DNA of 64,000 nt, from positions 186,001-250,000 of the forward strand of contig NZ_JAFCJK010000002.1 in assembly GCF_018131005.1 (NCBI RefSeq), written 5' to 3'. This DNA is from Bradyrhizobium lablabi. Its GTDB lineage: Bacteria; Pseudomonadota; Alphaproteobacteria; Rhizobiales; Xanthobacteraceae. The notes under the pieces are model-generated. The model was not told where the DNA came from and made no database searches. It saw only the letters and a list, made by a program, of their open reading frames with translations. How positions within the stretch are numbered: position 1 is the stretch's first letter; each line of letters opens with the position of its first letter. Below, in pieces: positions 48,665-58,084 of the stretch. A program made the translations under genes and the position numbers.

Positions 48665-50236
48665 CTACTTCATCAAGGCCTCGACCTCCTTGCGGAACGC
48701 CTGCCGCGAGGCGTCGCGGGAGTAGAACATGTGGCCACCGGGATAGACCACGAGCCTGGTACGGCTTGGACCTGCAAAGGTGGGCAATTGGTCGAGGATG
48801 ATCTTCGAGGCGAAGTACGGCGTGGCGAGATCGAACAGGCCGTGGCCGATCAGGAGTTTCAGTTTCGGATCGAGTGCAAGCGCCTGGCGGAGCTGAGACA
48901 CCGATTCGGCCGGCGTGTTACCGTGGCCGAAATCCCAGGCCTTGTTAACGGCCTCGCTGAGCAATTGATAGGAGCCGTCCGGCCGCCAGTTCAGCTTGCG
49001 CGTGGAGAGATCGACAGCGGCGCTCGTCAGCGGGGCCATCAACGGGTCGCCGGATGGATCACCGAACCGGAAGTAGAGCGAGTCGGGATAGGGATCGTAG
49101 CCTTCGACGGACGCGTCGTAGCGCCCGGTCACTTTGCCATTCTTGCGATCGAACTCGCGGCGGAATTCACCGATGTCGAAGCGGCCGGCCAGCCTGCGGC
49201 TCACCGCCTGGTCGATGCCGGTGAGGCTCGCGACTCTGTCGGCGAGCCGCGTGGTCGCCTCGGCGTCGGCCTGGCCCTTGACGAGGTCGAGCAGGAAATC
49301 GCCGCTCGCGTAGCGCTCGACGTCGGCGAGATCCTCGCGCGTCAGCGCACCTTTGGCCGCGCGCGCGACCGCGGTCATGGTCGGCAGGCTCGAGACAAAT
49401 TGCAGGATGCTCGATCCGGAATAATCGCGGAAATCGAGCACGGGAGAGACCAGGATGAGGCCGCGCACGCCGACACCCTGCTGGGTTTGCAAATTGCGTA
49501 CGACCTTGGGCCCGCGGATGCCGCCATAACTTTCGCCGGCGACGTATTTGGGCGACAGTAGCCGGTCGTATTTCTCGAGCCAGCGGCGGATCACCAGCGC
49601 GATCGAATTGACGTCGCCGTCGACCGAGAAGAAGCGCTTGCGAACCTCGTCGCCGGTCGCGACGAAGCGGCTATAGCCGGTGCCCACGGGATCGATGAAG
49701 ACGAGATCGGTGAAGTCGAGCCAGGTCTCGGCATTCGGCAACAGATCGGGCGAAGCGGACGACACTGCGCCGTCGCCCTCGATCGGCAACCGCCAAGGTC
49801 CCGCATTGCCGAGTTGCAACCATGCCGACGACGCGCCGGGACCGCCGTTGAACAGGAACGTCACCGGCCGGTTTGCCTTCTCGGTGCCGTCGAGCTGATA
49901 GGAGGTGTAGGCGATGTCGGCGAGCGGCTCGCCCTTCTCGTCGAACACGCGGATCGAGCCCGCGGTCGCGGTGAAGGCGAGCGTGCGGCCGGGCAACGCG
50001 AGCGACTGCTTAGTGGTGGAGTCAGGCGGCAGCCGATGCTGATCGGCGGAGGACGGCGCATTGGCGTTGGCATTTTGTGCTGCCTCGCCGCGCCCTGCCC
50101 GTCCCTTCTGGCCCGTCTGTGCTTGCGCGCTCGGCGACGGAGATGGCTGTGGGACTTCATCCTCGGCGTGCGCCGCGGCGGCAAGGCAGAACACGAGCAG
50201 CGCCGCCCCAAGCCGCGTCGCAAAACTGTTAGCCAT
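48665..50236 (-). CDS. S10-type serine carboxypeptidase-like protein
   Basis: A 523-residue exported protein with signal peptide (ATRLGAALLVFCLAAAAHAE) and a low-complexity linker (about 25-65). The peptidase domain shows FLFNGGPGASSAWLQLGNAG (oxyanion region) and the nucleophile motif YVAGESYGGIRGP with Ser about 236. The late region has LLIGHGLFDLATPYFASK (Asp) and YPGGHMFYSRD (His). These match bacterial S10 homologues; peptidase activity is likely but untested. GGGAG is well spaced for ATG 50236, while a GTG at 50245 overlaps it. Confidence 0.9.
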   Translation of the reverse strand: MANSFATRLGAALLVFCLAAAAHAEDEVPQPSPSPSAQAQTGQKGRAGRGEAAQNANANAPSSADQHRLPPDSTTKQSLALPGRTLAFTATAGSIRVFDEKGEPLADIAYTSYQLDGTEKANRPVTFLFNGGPGASSAWLQLGNAGPWRLPIEGDGAVSSASPDLLPNAETWLDFTDLVFIDPVGTGYSRFVATGDEVRKRFFSVDGDVNSIALVIRRWLEKYDRLLSPKYVAGESYGGIRGPKVVRNLQTQQGVGVRGLILVSPVLDFRDYSGSSILQFVSSLPTMTAVARAAKGALTREDLADVERYASGDFLLDLVKGQADAEATTRLADRVASLTGIDQAVSRRLAGRFDIGEFRREFDRKNGKVTGRYDASVEGYDPYPDSLYFRFGDPSGDPLMAPLTSAAVDLSTRKLNWRPDGSYQLLSEAVNKAWDFGHGNTPAESVSQLRQALALDPKLKLLIGHGLFDLATPYFASKIILDQLPTFAGPSRTRLVVYPGGHMFYSRDASRQAFRKEVEALMK

Positions 50237-50401
50237 GTCGTTCACTCCCTGCCCACCGTATCAGTATTTGCAGGCTTGCGGGTTCTGGCCGCAAACTGCG
50301 ACAGCTTGGCGGCACCCGCAAGCCGTGGGATCATCTCGACAAGGCCGCCAGGGATGTATAGACGAGCGCGGCGTATTCCGTGGCAAACGAGTTCGTGAGC
50401 G

Positions 50402-51181
50402 ATGTCCAGCACCAAGCGATATGACCGGATCGCCTTCGTCGCGAGCGTAGGCGCGGAAGCGCAATCGGCGCTCGAACAGCTCACCGCGATCTACGGCAAC
50501 CATGCCCCTGGCGACGCCGACGTCGTGGTCGCGCTCGGCGGCGACGGGCTGATGCTGCAGACGTTGCACGCCAATATGCGCACGGGCAAGCCGATCTACG
50601 GCATGCATCGCGGCACCGTCGGTTTTCTGATGAACGAGTATTCGACGCACGACCTGCGTGCACGGCTCGCCGCAGCGAGGGAGTCGCTGATCAATCCGCT
50701 GCTGATGCGCGCCACCGATGTCCACGGTACCGTGCATCTGCATCATGCCATCAACGAGGTGGCCTTGTTCCGTCAAACTTACCAGGTCTCCAAGCTGCGA
50801 ATCCTGATCGACGAGCAGGAGCGCATGCCCGAACTGATGGCCGACGGCATCCTGGTGGCGACGCCTGCCGGATCGACCGCCTACAACCTGTCGGCGCAGG
50901 GGCCGATCCTGCCCATCAACGCCCAATTGCTTGCGCTGACCCCGATCAGCGCGTTCCGGCCGCGGCGCTGGCGCGGCGCGCTGTTGCCCAACTCCGCCTT
51001 CGTGGTGATCGAAGTGATCGAGGGGGAGAAGCGGCCGGTGGCGGCGGTCGCCGACCATGACGAGGTCCGCGATGTCCGCCGTGTCGAGGTGCTGTCCGAC
51101 AGGACCATCGCGATGCGGATGCTGTTCGACCCCGGCCATTCCCTCGAGGAGCGCATCCTGCGCGAACAGTTCGGGCACTGA
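50402..51181 (+). CDS. nadK: NAD kinase
   Basis: A 259-residue cytosolic enzyme that phosphorylates NAD to NADP. The GGDG motif is at 46-49 ([13 protein letters not shown]), followed by [16 protein letters not shown], the NE-x-x-L region ([14 protein letters not shown]), and [20 protein letters not shown], all hallmarks of the family. Length matches alphaproteobacterial NadK. The gene diverges from the S10 peptidase gene and is followed by the receiver/Hpt pair. Confidence 0.96.
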   Translation: MSSTKRYDRIAFVASVGAEAQSALEQLTAIYGNHAPGDADVVVALGGDGLMLQTLHANMRTGKPIYGMHRGTVGFLMNEYSTHDLRARLAAARESLINPLLMRATDVHGTVHLHHAINEVALFRQTYQVSKLRILIDEQERMPELMADGILVATPAGSTAYNLSAQGPILPINAQLLALTPISAFRPRRWRGALLPNSAFVVIEVIEGEKRPVAAVADHDEVRDVRRVEVLSDRTIAMRMLFDPGHSLEERILREQFGH

Positions 51182-51282
51182 TGGCGGCCTTCCCCCCGGC
51201 AACCAATCATTAACCTCGCTCGGCATATGGTTAACGTTGGGTAATACCGCGTTGGCCCGGTATGCCCGTTCGGAACCGGACC

Positions 51283-51828
51283 ATGTATCGCATCGATTTC
51301 AACAAGCTGCGATTTCTGATTTGCGACGACAATCCGCATATGCGCCGCATCTTGCGGACGCTGCTGCATTCGTTCGGAGCGCGCGAGGTCTACGAGGCCG
51401 AGGACGGCGCCACTGCGCTCGAGATGTACACTCATTACGTGCCCGACATCGTCATCACCGATTGGTCGATGCCGATCTTCGACGGCCTTGAACTGGCGCA
51501 GATGATCCGGCAGCCGGAATCCAAGGGCAACCCGTATGCTCCGATCATCATGTTGACCGGTCACACCGAAAAGCGCCGCGTCACTGTGGCGCGCGACGCA
51601 GGCGTTACCGAATTCCTTGCCAAGCCGATCTCGGCCAAAGGCCTCTACCAGCGCATTCTCAACGTGGTCGCCAATCCGAGGCCCTTCATCAAGACCAAGA
51701 CGTATTTTGGTCCCGACCGCCGCCGCAACACCACCAACACCTATATCGGACCCGAGCGCCGCGGCAGCGGCGAGGTGGAAGTGATGCAACAGCCATCGCT
51801 GCTCGAAAAGGCGCGCCCCGGCATCTAG
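51283..51828 (+). CDS. CheY-like receiver protein with duplicated GPDRR tail
   Basis: A 181-residue response regulator. The receiver domain (residues 8-125) has acidic Asp15/Asp16, phospho-acceptor Asp60 (IVITDWSMP), Thr92 (MLTGH) and Lys114 (AKPIS). No DNA-binding domain follows. The tail has a doubled motif, TYFGPDRRR and TYIGPERRG. ATG 51283 was preferred to 51262 on ribosome-binding-site spacing. With the Hpt gene 18 bases downstream it forms a phosphorelay module; the partner kinase is elsewhere. Confidence 0.9.
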   Translation: MYRIDFNKLRFLICDDNPHMRRILRTLLHSFGAREVYEAEDGATALEMYTHYVPDIVITDWSMPIFDGLELAQMIRQPESKGNPYAPIIMLTGHTEKRRVTVARDAGVTEFLAKPISAKGLYQRILNVVANPRPFIKTKTYFGPDRRRNTTNTYIGPERRGSGEVEVMQQPSLLEKARPGI

Positions 51829-51846
51829 CAGGCCAAGGACACCGTC

Positions 51847-52425
51847 ATGGCGAAAGACAAGCAAGCGGCGATCGAGATCAAGAGTTTCGGCACGCATCAC
51901 GTGATCACGCAGCCGAATCCGCTGCGCAGGGTGCTGCTGCGCGTTCCCGAGAGCGATCTCGACGATCCCGTCGGCCGCGCCGAGAAGGCGCTTGCCGGTC
52001 TCTCCGGCGAGTTCAAGGCGTGGATGACGATCGAGGCCGATCGCCTCTCGGCCGCCCATGCCGCGGTCCAGCTCGACGGCTTCAACAATGAAACGCGCGA
52101 TGAGCTGTTCCGCGCCGCCCACGACATCAAGGGCGACGCCGCGACGTTCGGTTACCCGTCGGCGGCGGCCGCCGCCGAGAGCCTGTGCCGCATCATCGAG
52201 CATGCGCCGGACCTTAACGCCGTGCCGGCCGACCTGATCGCCCATCACATCAATGCCGTGCAGGCGATCGTGCGCGAGCGTACCAAGCTCGACACCGCCG
52301 TTGTCGCAGGAGTACTCAGCAAGCAGCTCCGCGGCATCGCCGACGAATTCCTGACCCGCGCCAACCGCGATCGCCCGGAGCATCTCGAGGCCATACTTGC
52401 GCCGAGCATCGTGCCAGGTGAATAG
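51847..52425 (+). CDS. Hpt-domain phosphotransfer protein
   Basis: A 192-residue protein with an Hpt-type helical domain. The phospho-accepting His is 92 in ELFRAAHDIKGDAATFGYP, the usual Hpt signature, and helices extend to about 170. The N-terminal 50 residues are poorly defined. It probably passes phosphate between a hybrid kinase and the adjacent receiver. AAGGA precedes ATG 51847; 18-base spacing to the upstream gene implies one transcript. Confidence 0.88.
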   Translation: MAKDKQAAIEIKSFGTHHVITQPNPLRRVLLRVPESDLDDPVGRAEKALAGLSGEFKAWMTIEADRLSAAHAAVQLDGFNNETRDELFRAAHDIKGDAATFGYPSAAAAAESLCRIIEHAPDLNAVPADLIAHHINAVQAIVRERTKLDTAVVAGVLSKQLRGIADEFLTRANRDRPEHLEAILAPSIVPGE

Positions 52426-52529
52426 GCGCGCCACCGGCTGCCCGCCGCTACCGCAGCGAGCGGCGCGAAACATCCTCCATCGAGAAAGTTCGGACTGGGC
52501 TAGAGCGCGACGAGTCCGGGTCGGATAGT

Positions 52530-52625
52530 CATCGCACCTTCGGCCTTTGTGAGAGCCTGATCTCCACGCAACCGCTACGCGTTTGTCGCGAGGGAGAACA
52601 GCGGGGCGCTTTTCCGGATCATACT
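52530..52625. repeat. Dispersed repeat (family 2), inverted copy c
   Basis: Read on the minus strand it gives GATCCGGAAAAGCGC, CTCCCTCGCGACAAACGCGT and GAGATCAGGCTCTC, the same block order as 30763-30852 and 38868-38965. It lies between the convergent Hpt and DUF2336 genes and ends exactly at the DUF2336 stop. Confidence 0.65.
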
Positions 52626-53804
52626 CTAAGCTGCGATGAGATCGTCGTAAGCCCGGGCCGCGATCGCTTCTTCGGCGGCGAGTTCTTCGCAGAACATGCG
52701 CGCTTCCTCCCGTGCTGATTCCGTGGCAAAGCGGCGCAACAGGATCAGCAACGGCTCGGCGGCCGAACGGTCAGTTTCGCAATGGGTCAACACACGTTCC
52801 ACCATGCGGCGATGCAGGCGCGCCGCGCCGTCGCCACTGTCGACATAACCGATCTCGTGACTCGCCTCGAGCGCGACGCGGAATGCCGCGAAGGTCGATT
52901 CCGGCAGGCCCGCGCGGATCAGCAGCGCCTGCAGGCCGGCGCTGCTGCGATCGTTAAGCAGCGCTGAGACGCGGGCTTCCGGTAGTCCGGAAAGCTCGGT
53001 GAGCGCCGCGCCGAACAGGTCGAGATTGCCCGACAACAACGCCCGCAGGATCAGTCCGGCGGTCAGCTGGCTGGTAGAGCGCAGATGGCTGATAAGCCCA
53101 CGCATATCCTCTCCATAGGACCGCGCGGCTATGTTCACCGTGGAGCGTTCACGCGCCTCGCCTGCAATCCGCCCCGCCCGGTCGGCGCCGAGCCAGTTTC
53201 GGGCGACCACGAATTGCGCCAGCGTGTCCGACAATTTCGCGACCAGCGCCATGCGCGTCGCTGACGGTAGATCCTCGAGTTGAAACATCGCTTCTCTGAT
53301 CGCGGCGAGGTGGCCGTGCCGTTCGACGATGCGGTCCCAGGAGAAGGGCACCAGGCCGGCATGCGGATTCTCGATCAGTTCGAGCGCGGCAGCCGCCGAC
53401 CCGACCTCGGCGATCGCGGCGGAGACAGAGGCCGGCAGGCTGATGCGGCGCGCGACCGCGCACTGTACTTCGTCGCTGCCGGTCGCGACGATGTCGACGA
53501 GGTCCGCGTCGATCAGCAGCGGCGAATGCTCGAGCACCGGCAGCGCGATCGACGGCTGGTCGACCGAGAGTGCCTGCACAATTGCGGCCGGCGCCTCGGC
53601 GCTGCGCGAGAACACTTCGGCCATCGCCCCACGGACCAGCGGCGACGGGTCGTCGAGCAGCATCAACAGCACGCCTTCGGTCGCGACGCGGTCCTCGTCA
53701 GTGAGATCCGAGACGAGCCAGGCCCGCGCCAGGGCCCGTGTCGCCTCTGCTCGCTCGCCCGCCGGGGCGGTTCTAATCCAACTAATAAACTGCCGAACGA
53801 TCAT
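52626..53804 (-). CDS. DUF2336 domain protein
   Basis: A 392-residue cytosolic protein made of HEAT-like helical repeats: LLMLLDDPSPLVRGAMAEVF, ALPVLEHSPLLIDADLVDIV, REAMFQLEDLPSATRMALVA. This matches the alphaproteobacterial DUF2336 family. Such proteins are often found near signalling genes; the receiver/Hpt pair lies directly across the repeat, pointing the other way. No enzymatic motif. Function unknown; a scaffold in a phosphorelay is possible. Confidence 0.87.
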   Translation of the reverse strand: MIVRQFISWIRTAPAGERAEATRALARAWLVSDLTDEDRVATEGVLLMLLDDPSPLVRGAMAEVFSRSAEAPAAIVQALSVDQPSIALPVLEHSPLLIDADLVDIVATGSDEVQCAVARRISLPASVSAAIAEVGSAAAALELIENPHAGLVPFSWDRIVERHGHLAAIREAMFQLEDLPSATRMALVAKLSDTLAQFVVARNWLGADRAGRIAGEARERSTVNIAARSYGEDMRGLISHLRSTSQLTAGLILRALLSGNLDLFGAALTELSGLPEARVSALLNDRSSAGLQALLIRAGLPESTFAAFRVALEASHEIGYVDSGDGAARLHRRMVERVLTHCETDRSAAEPLLILLRRFATESAREEARMFCEELAAEEAIAARAYDDLIAA

Positions 53805-53959
53805 GGTCCTGCCGGCTTACGCAACGAGCGGCATCGATATGCGACGCCAATGCAGGAAAAAATAAACCATGACGCTTAACAAAGAGTTCACCATAAATTT
53901 TTGGGATTATTGACGTTTCGTTAAGGGGAGCCGACCCGCGGCAGGCGCCAGCCGGGCCG

Positions 53960-54949
53960 CTAGCTGCCGAACGTGCCGTTGCGATCGCTGAAGAGATCGA
54001 GCCGGCCGGGGGCACGGACCTCGGGGGTCGCCGAAGCCAGTAGCGACGGGGATTTGCCCCACAGCTCCTGTACTGCGGGCGAAATCGGCTGCGCTCGTTC
54101 GCCAGCCTGGAATAGCGAGCGGAAGGTCGGCGCGGATGCGGTTCCCTGAGACGCCGTGGAGGCCGGCGTCACCGCCCGCGAGTCCGGAAAGGTCGACAGA
54201 TAGGCCGCGTTGTCCATGACGGGTCCGGGCGCCGCGCCTGCAACCGCGTAGGGGCTCATCGTGCCGCCGCTCACCGCAGCGAAGGCCGTGCGCGTATCCC
54301 GGGAATTCGCGGCCGCCGCGTAGCGCGTGCTCAGGACCGAATAGACCTGCGAAACACTGCGCGCGCTTCCGGACCTGTCATAGAAAATCGAGTGGTTGGC
54401 CTCGGCAGCTCTCGGGAACATTGCCGCCGCATTGGCGGCCGGACTGTCTTCGGAGCTCGAGATCAGCCTGGCGGCGCCGCCGACGCCCATGAAATGGGCC
54501 ATATAGAGCTCGGCATCGGTCGGGCGGCGGCCGATCTTTCCCGTGAGCTTGAAACTGTTGGACTGGGTCAGCACCGCCGCCATGGATGACGCCGCGTCCG
54601 GCTCGGCACGCAGCTTCATGATGGCGTTACGCGCAGCCGGATCGCTGACCGAATAGCTGCCGTCGGAATTTTTCGTGATGGCGTCGGCATATTTGCCATA
54701 GCCGAGCTGGCTTCCGGCCTCCTTGACGGTGCCGAGCCAGGTCTGGTCGATGAATTGATAAAGTCCGCGCGCCGACGAGGTCGTGGCGCTAGCCTGCGGA
54801 TCGAAATTGGATTCCATCTTCGCGGTCGCGAGCAGATATTCAAAGCTCGCGCCGGTGGCAGCGGCCGCTTGCTTGATCGAGCCCGCAATGTTCAGGCGCG
54901 AGCGATCAACACCTGCCGCAGCCGTGGCATTGAATGTGTCGACCGACAT
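53960..54949 (-). CDS. Lytic-transglycosylase-like (SLT) protein
   Basis: A 329-residue protein. After an N-terminal helix, residues about 20-110 carry the SLT fold with the catalytic Glu in LLATAKMESNFDPQASATTS, then SARGLYQFIDQTWLGTVKEA. The rest is Ala/Ser-rich and of unknown fold. It has no clear signal peptide, as in flagellum-associated SLT proteins exported by other means. ATG 54949 was chosen; GTG 54985 would add 12 residues. It cleaves peptidoglycan if active. Confidence 0.87.
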   Translation of the reverse strand: MSVDTFNATAAAGVDRSRLNIAGSIKQAAAATGASFEYLLATAKMESNFDPQASATTSSARGLYQFIDQTWLGTVKEAGSQLGYGKYADAITKNSDGSYSVSDPAARNAIMKLRAEPDAASSMAAVLTQSNSFKLTGKIGRRPTDAELYMAHFMGVGGAARLISSSEDSPAANAAAMFPRAAEANHSIFYDRSGSARSVSQVYSVLSTRYAAAANSRDTRTAFAAVSGGTMSPYAVAGAAPGPVMDNAAYLSTFPDSRAVTPASTASQGTASAPTFRSLFQAGERAQPISPAVQELWGKSPSLLASATPEVRAPGRLDLFSDRNGTFGS

Positions 54950-55016
54950 CTGTCCGGTGCCTTGGCGGGTGTCGGCAATCGGCACCCATGTCTCACACTG
55001 CCGCGATTATGGTTAA

Positions 55017-55037
55017 CGGTGCATTAAGAGTGCACCG
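55017..55037 (-). terminator. Possible hairpin terminator after hisI
   Basis: A 7-bp stem CGGTGCA/TGCACCG around TTAAGAG, 24 bases downstream of the hisI stop on its strand. Only a short TT follows, so termination is uncertain. Confidence 0.4.
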
Positions 55038-55061
55038 ATCGAGCCAAGCCGAAGGCCGTCC

Positions 55062-55490
55062 CTATATACGATAGACCTGCGCCGGATCGAACAGCCGCTC
55101 GGCATCGACGGGTGACAGGCCGACGGCACCGCCCTCACCTTTGACCGCGCGATAGAAGCACGAACGCCGTCCAGTATGACAGGCGGCACCGGTCTGCTCC
55201 ACGCGAATCCATACCGCGTCCTGATCGCAGTCCATCCGCATCTCGATCACGCGCTGGGTCTGACCGGAGCTTTCGCCCTTGCGCCACAGCGCCTTGCGGG
55301 AACGGCTGAAATACCAGGCCTCGCCGGTTGCGATCGTCTTGCGCAGGGCCTCGTCATTCATATGCGCGACCATCAGCACCTCGCCGGTCGCGACGTCGGT
55401 CGCAACGCAGGTCACGAGACCTGACGCGTCGAATTTGGGCTGGAAGGAGAGCCCCTCTTCGCGATCGTGATCGTGGGTCGATGCAGCCAC
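55062..55490 (-). CDS. hisI: Phosphoribosyl-AMP cyclohydrolase
   Basis: A 142-residue enzyme of histidine biosynthesis that opens the adenine ring of PR-AMP. Motifs include [36 protein letters not shown], metal ligands DCDQDAVW, and zinc Cys in [14 protein letters not shown]. The start is GTG with GAGG upstream. It lacks the HisE part. It follows folE at 27 bases on the same strand. Confidence 0.96.
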   Translation of the reverse strand: MAASTHDHDREEGLSFQPKFDASGLVTCVATDVATGEVLMVAHMNDEALRKTIATGEAWYFSRSRKALWRKGESSGQTQRVIEMRMDCDQDAVWIRVEQTGAACHTGRRSCFYRAVKGEGGAVGLSPVDAERLFDPAQVYRI

Positions 55491-55517
55491 GGGAAACCTC
55501 GCAATCGAAACGCGAGG

Positions 55518-56198
55518 TTACCGGTTTGGTCCTCGCACCAGGGACAGGAAACGCTGCTGCTCCGCCGGATTGTCGCGGAACATGCCGGTGAACCGGCTCG
55601 TGAACGTCACCGCGCCATGCTTGGCGACGCCGCGCACCGACATGCAGGTATGCTCCGCCTCGATCAGCACGGCAACGCCGCGCGGCTTGAGAATCTCGTC
55701 GATCGCAGCAGTAATCTGCGCGGTGAGATGCTCCTGCGTCTGCAACCGGCGCGCAAAGATATCGGTAAGCCGCGCGAGTTTGGACAGGCCGACGACCCGC
55801 TCCACCGGCGTGTAGGCGATATGCGCCTTGCCATAGAACGGCATCATGTGATGCTCGCACTGAGAGGTGAACTCGATGTCGCGCACCAGGACGAAATCGT
55901 CATAGCCCGCGGTTTCGCCGAAGGTGCGGTTCAGCACTTCGGCCGGGCACTGATGGTAGCCCTGATAGAGTTCGTCATAGGCTTCAACAACGCGGCGCGG
56001 CGTTTCGAGCAGGCCTTCGCGATCTGGATTCTCGCCAATGTAGCTGAGAAGGATCTCCACCGCCTTTTCAGCCTCGGCCCGTGACGGCCGCGGCTGGTCG
56101 GCACGCACCGCCGCCGCCATGAATTCGGCGGGGTCGATCTCGGCCGGACGGCCCTCGGACTGCTTGTTGGGGCGGATCGATTTGATCAAGGCGTCCAT
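55518..56198 (-). CDS. folE: GTP cyclohydrolase I
   Basis: A 226-residue enzyme catalysing the first step of tetrahydrofolate synthesis, GTP to dihydroneopterin triphosphate. The zinc motif [43 protein letters not shown] and CMSVRGV are diagnostic. The N-terminal extension of about 40 residues is variable in the family. It forms an operon with hisI and diverges from the iron-sulphur scaffold gene. Confidence 0.97.
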   Translation of the reverse strand: MDALIKSIRPNKQSEGRPAEIDPAEFMAAAVRADQPRPSRAEAEKAVEILLSYIGENPDREGLLETPRRVVEAYDELYQGYHQCPAEVLNRTFGETAGYDDFVLVRDIEFTSQCEHHMMPFYGKAHIAYTPVERVVGLSKLARLTDIFARRLQTQEHLTAQITAAIDEILKPRGVAVLIEAEHTCMSVRGVAKHGAVTFTSRFTGMFRDNPAEQQRFLSLVRGPNR

Positions 56199-56420
56199 GT
56201 CTTCTCCGTTCGACCGGCCTCATGCCGGAGGTGTCACCGGGCAGACGGGGCGGGTTCGCGAACCACCGGGCGCCTGAATATCCCTATCCTAACAACGCCA
56301 CGACATAATGCGACCGTCATGGCTGCATGGCCGGACTATATTTCCGCCAATGCCGTCCATATATAGGACGGTGAAACTCAGCCGCCAAGAGCGCCTGGCG
56401 CCGGAACCAGACACCACCCC

Positions 56421-56867
56421 ATGCTGAACGATATTTACAACAAGCGGATCATCGAATTGGCCGGCAATATTCCACGGCTCGGCCGGCTCGCCGACCCTGA
56501 CGCCAGCGCCACCGCCCATTCGAAGCTGTGCGGTTCGACCGTGAAGGTCGACCTCAAGATGGACGGACGAGTTGTGACCGACTTCGCCCACGACGTGAAG
56601 GCGTGCGCGCTCGGCCAGGCTTCCTCCTCAATCATGGCCAGCCATGTGGTGGGATCGACCGCGGACGAATTGCGCGAATTGCGCGAGACGGTGCGCAAGA
56701 TGCTGAAGGAAGACGGCAAGCCCCCCAACGCCGGCAAATGGGCTGATATCGCGTTGCTCGAACCGGTGCGAGACTACAAGGCGCGTCACGCCTCAACGAT
56801 GCTCACTTTCGACGCGGTGGTCGATGCGATCGGCCAGATCGAGGCCAAGGCCAGGCAGCCAGCGTAG
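56421..56867 (+). CDS. IscU/NifU-like iron-sulphur scaffold protein
   Basis: A 148-residue scaffold-like protein. Cys in AHSKLCGSTVKVDLKM and DVKACALGQASSSIMASHVV are the usual first two ligands. The third position, in YKARHASTML, has no Cys, as in SufU-like and degenerate homologues. It is typical of an alphaproteobacterial family near folE. It probably binds or transfers Fe-S clusters, but the missing third Cys leaves that open. Confidence 0.88.
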   Translation: MLNDIYNKRIIELAGNIPRLGRLADPDASATAHSKLCGSTVKVDLKMDGRVVTDFAHDVKACALGQASSSIMASHVVGSTADELRELRETVRKMLKEDGKPPNAGKWADIALLEPVRDYKARHASTMLTFDAVVDAIGQIEAKARQPA

Positions 56868-56920
56868 GGCTCCATTCGGGACCTCGTGATTGGAGACGCC
56901 GCCCTCGCGGCACCTCACCA

Positions 56921-57847
56921 TCAGGGCTTGGCTTGCTGCACGGGTAGAGGCGGCGCCGGCGCGGCCGTGCCGCCCGTCGGCACCACAGCCTCGGCGGTCT
57001 TGGTCGCCTTCGCGGCCTGCGGCTGGACCTCGCCTTGCACCGCGCTGCTGACGAAGCGATCCTTCGACTTCGCTTCCGCGACCGGGATGGTCGTGACATC
57101 CAGTTGCGGCAGCACGTCGGCGATGGCATCGGTAGTGATGAGATTGGTCAGCCGCAACTCGGCCGGCGACAATTCGTGCAACTCGTCCCATGGCGGCACG
57201 CTTAATGCCAGCGACAACAGGTCGCCCGCACCGCCCATGTCAAACGTGTACTTGGCAAGACGGCCGATATCGCGCTCGACGATCATCAGGTCCTGCGCGG
57301 TGTAGCTGGCGCCCCTCGCGTCCTCGGCGCGGTCGCCCATCCAAATCTGGTGGACCCTGACATGTGCCGTCGGCGGCACGTAACGTGTCTTTCCTGACAG
57401 CAGCAGGAACACGCACATCGACTCGCAATAAGCCTCGGGCACGACTATCGCGTGCTCCCCCTGCGACGTCTGACTGATAAGGCTGGTGCCGACGGTCGTC
57501 AGAGCGCCAAGGCTCCGGAAGCGCCGGCCAAGCGCGATCGAATCGTTCACGGAGCCGCCGCTGGAATCGAGCACGATGGTGGCGCCGTTAAGCTGACGAC
57601 CGCGCGCGAAGTCATCAAAATCCTTCGGGCTGTCAGCGGTGATGATGCCGACCGCGGACACCCAGCCTTTGCAATTCGGCTGGCAGGCGATCCAGTTGAA
57701 CTTCATCGGCAGCTTGCGTTCTTCGAGGGTCGAGTTCGCCTGCGCCGAATTGCCCAGCGTCGTGATCGTGCCGGGCATTGCCATGCACAGGCTGATGGCG
57801 CCGAGAAGCGCCCAGCCAAGAAATGGAAGCGACCTCACAAGACTCAA
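56921..57847 (-). CDS. ClpP/crotonase-fold periplasmic protein (COG3904-like)
   Basis: A 308-residue exported protein. With start TTG 57847 it has a signal peptide (SLVRSLPFLGWALLGAISLC). The site GGAAGGAACC stands 3 bases before the TTG (AAGGA 6 bases away); an ATG at 57910 would add 21 unlike residues. The domain shows ATIVLDSSGGSVNDSIALGR and YCESMCVFLLLSGKTR, the ClpP-like oxyanion and Ser regions, and a Pro/Ala-rich C-terminal tail. It may be a periplasmic serine peptidase; activity is untested in this group as far as I know. Confidence 0.8.
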   Translation of the reverse strand: MSLVRSLPFLGWALLGAISLCMAMPGTITTLGNSAQANSTLEERKLPMKFNWIACQPNCKGWVSAVGIITADSPKDFDDFARGRQLNGATIVLDSSGGSVNDSIALGRRFRSLGALTTVGTSLISQTSQGEHAIVVPEAYCESMCVFLLLSGKTRYVPPTAHVRVHQIWMGDRAEDARGASYTAQDLMIVERDIGRLAKYTFDMGGAGDLLSLALSVPPWDELHELSPAELRLTNLITTDAIADVLPQLDVTTIPVAEAKSKDRFVSSAVQGEVQPQAAKATKTAEAVVPTGGTAAPAPPLPVQQAKP

Positions 57848-58084
57848 TTTGGTTCCTTCCCCCAAGCCCCTAGAGCAAAAGGTGGCAGTGGCCCCAATTC
57901 GACGCAACATGATTCTGTCATTGCAGCATTAGGGAAACGGTAACCTTGCTTGTCCGGAGCGTCCATAGGACCTTTGCTGCAACGCCATTCGCGCGGTGCG
58001 ATAATTGAGAACTGTGGCGTAAATATCTGCAAGACCTCTGTTCCTCGGCTTGGAACCCCCGCAAGACTACGTACATATGGGGTC

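Noticed and set aside
50881..52473. 530-codon minus-strand frame crossing nadK, receiver and Hpt genes
   Set aside because: It spans three solid genes on the other strand and has no recognisable protein features.
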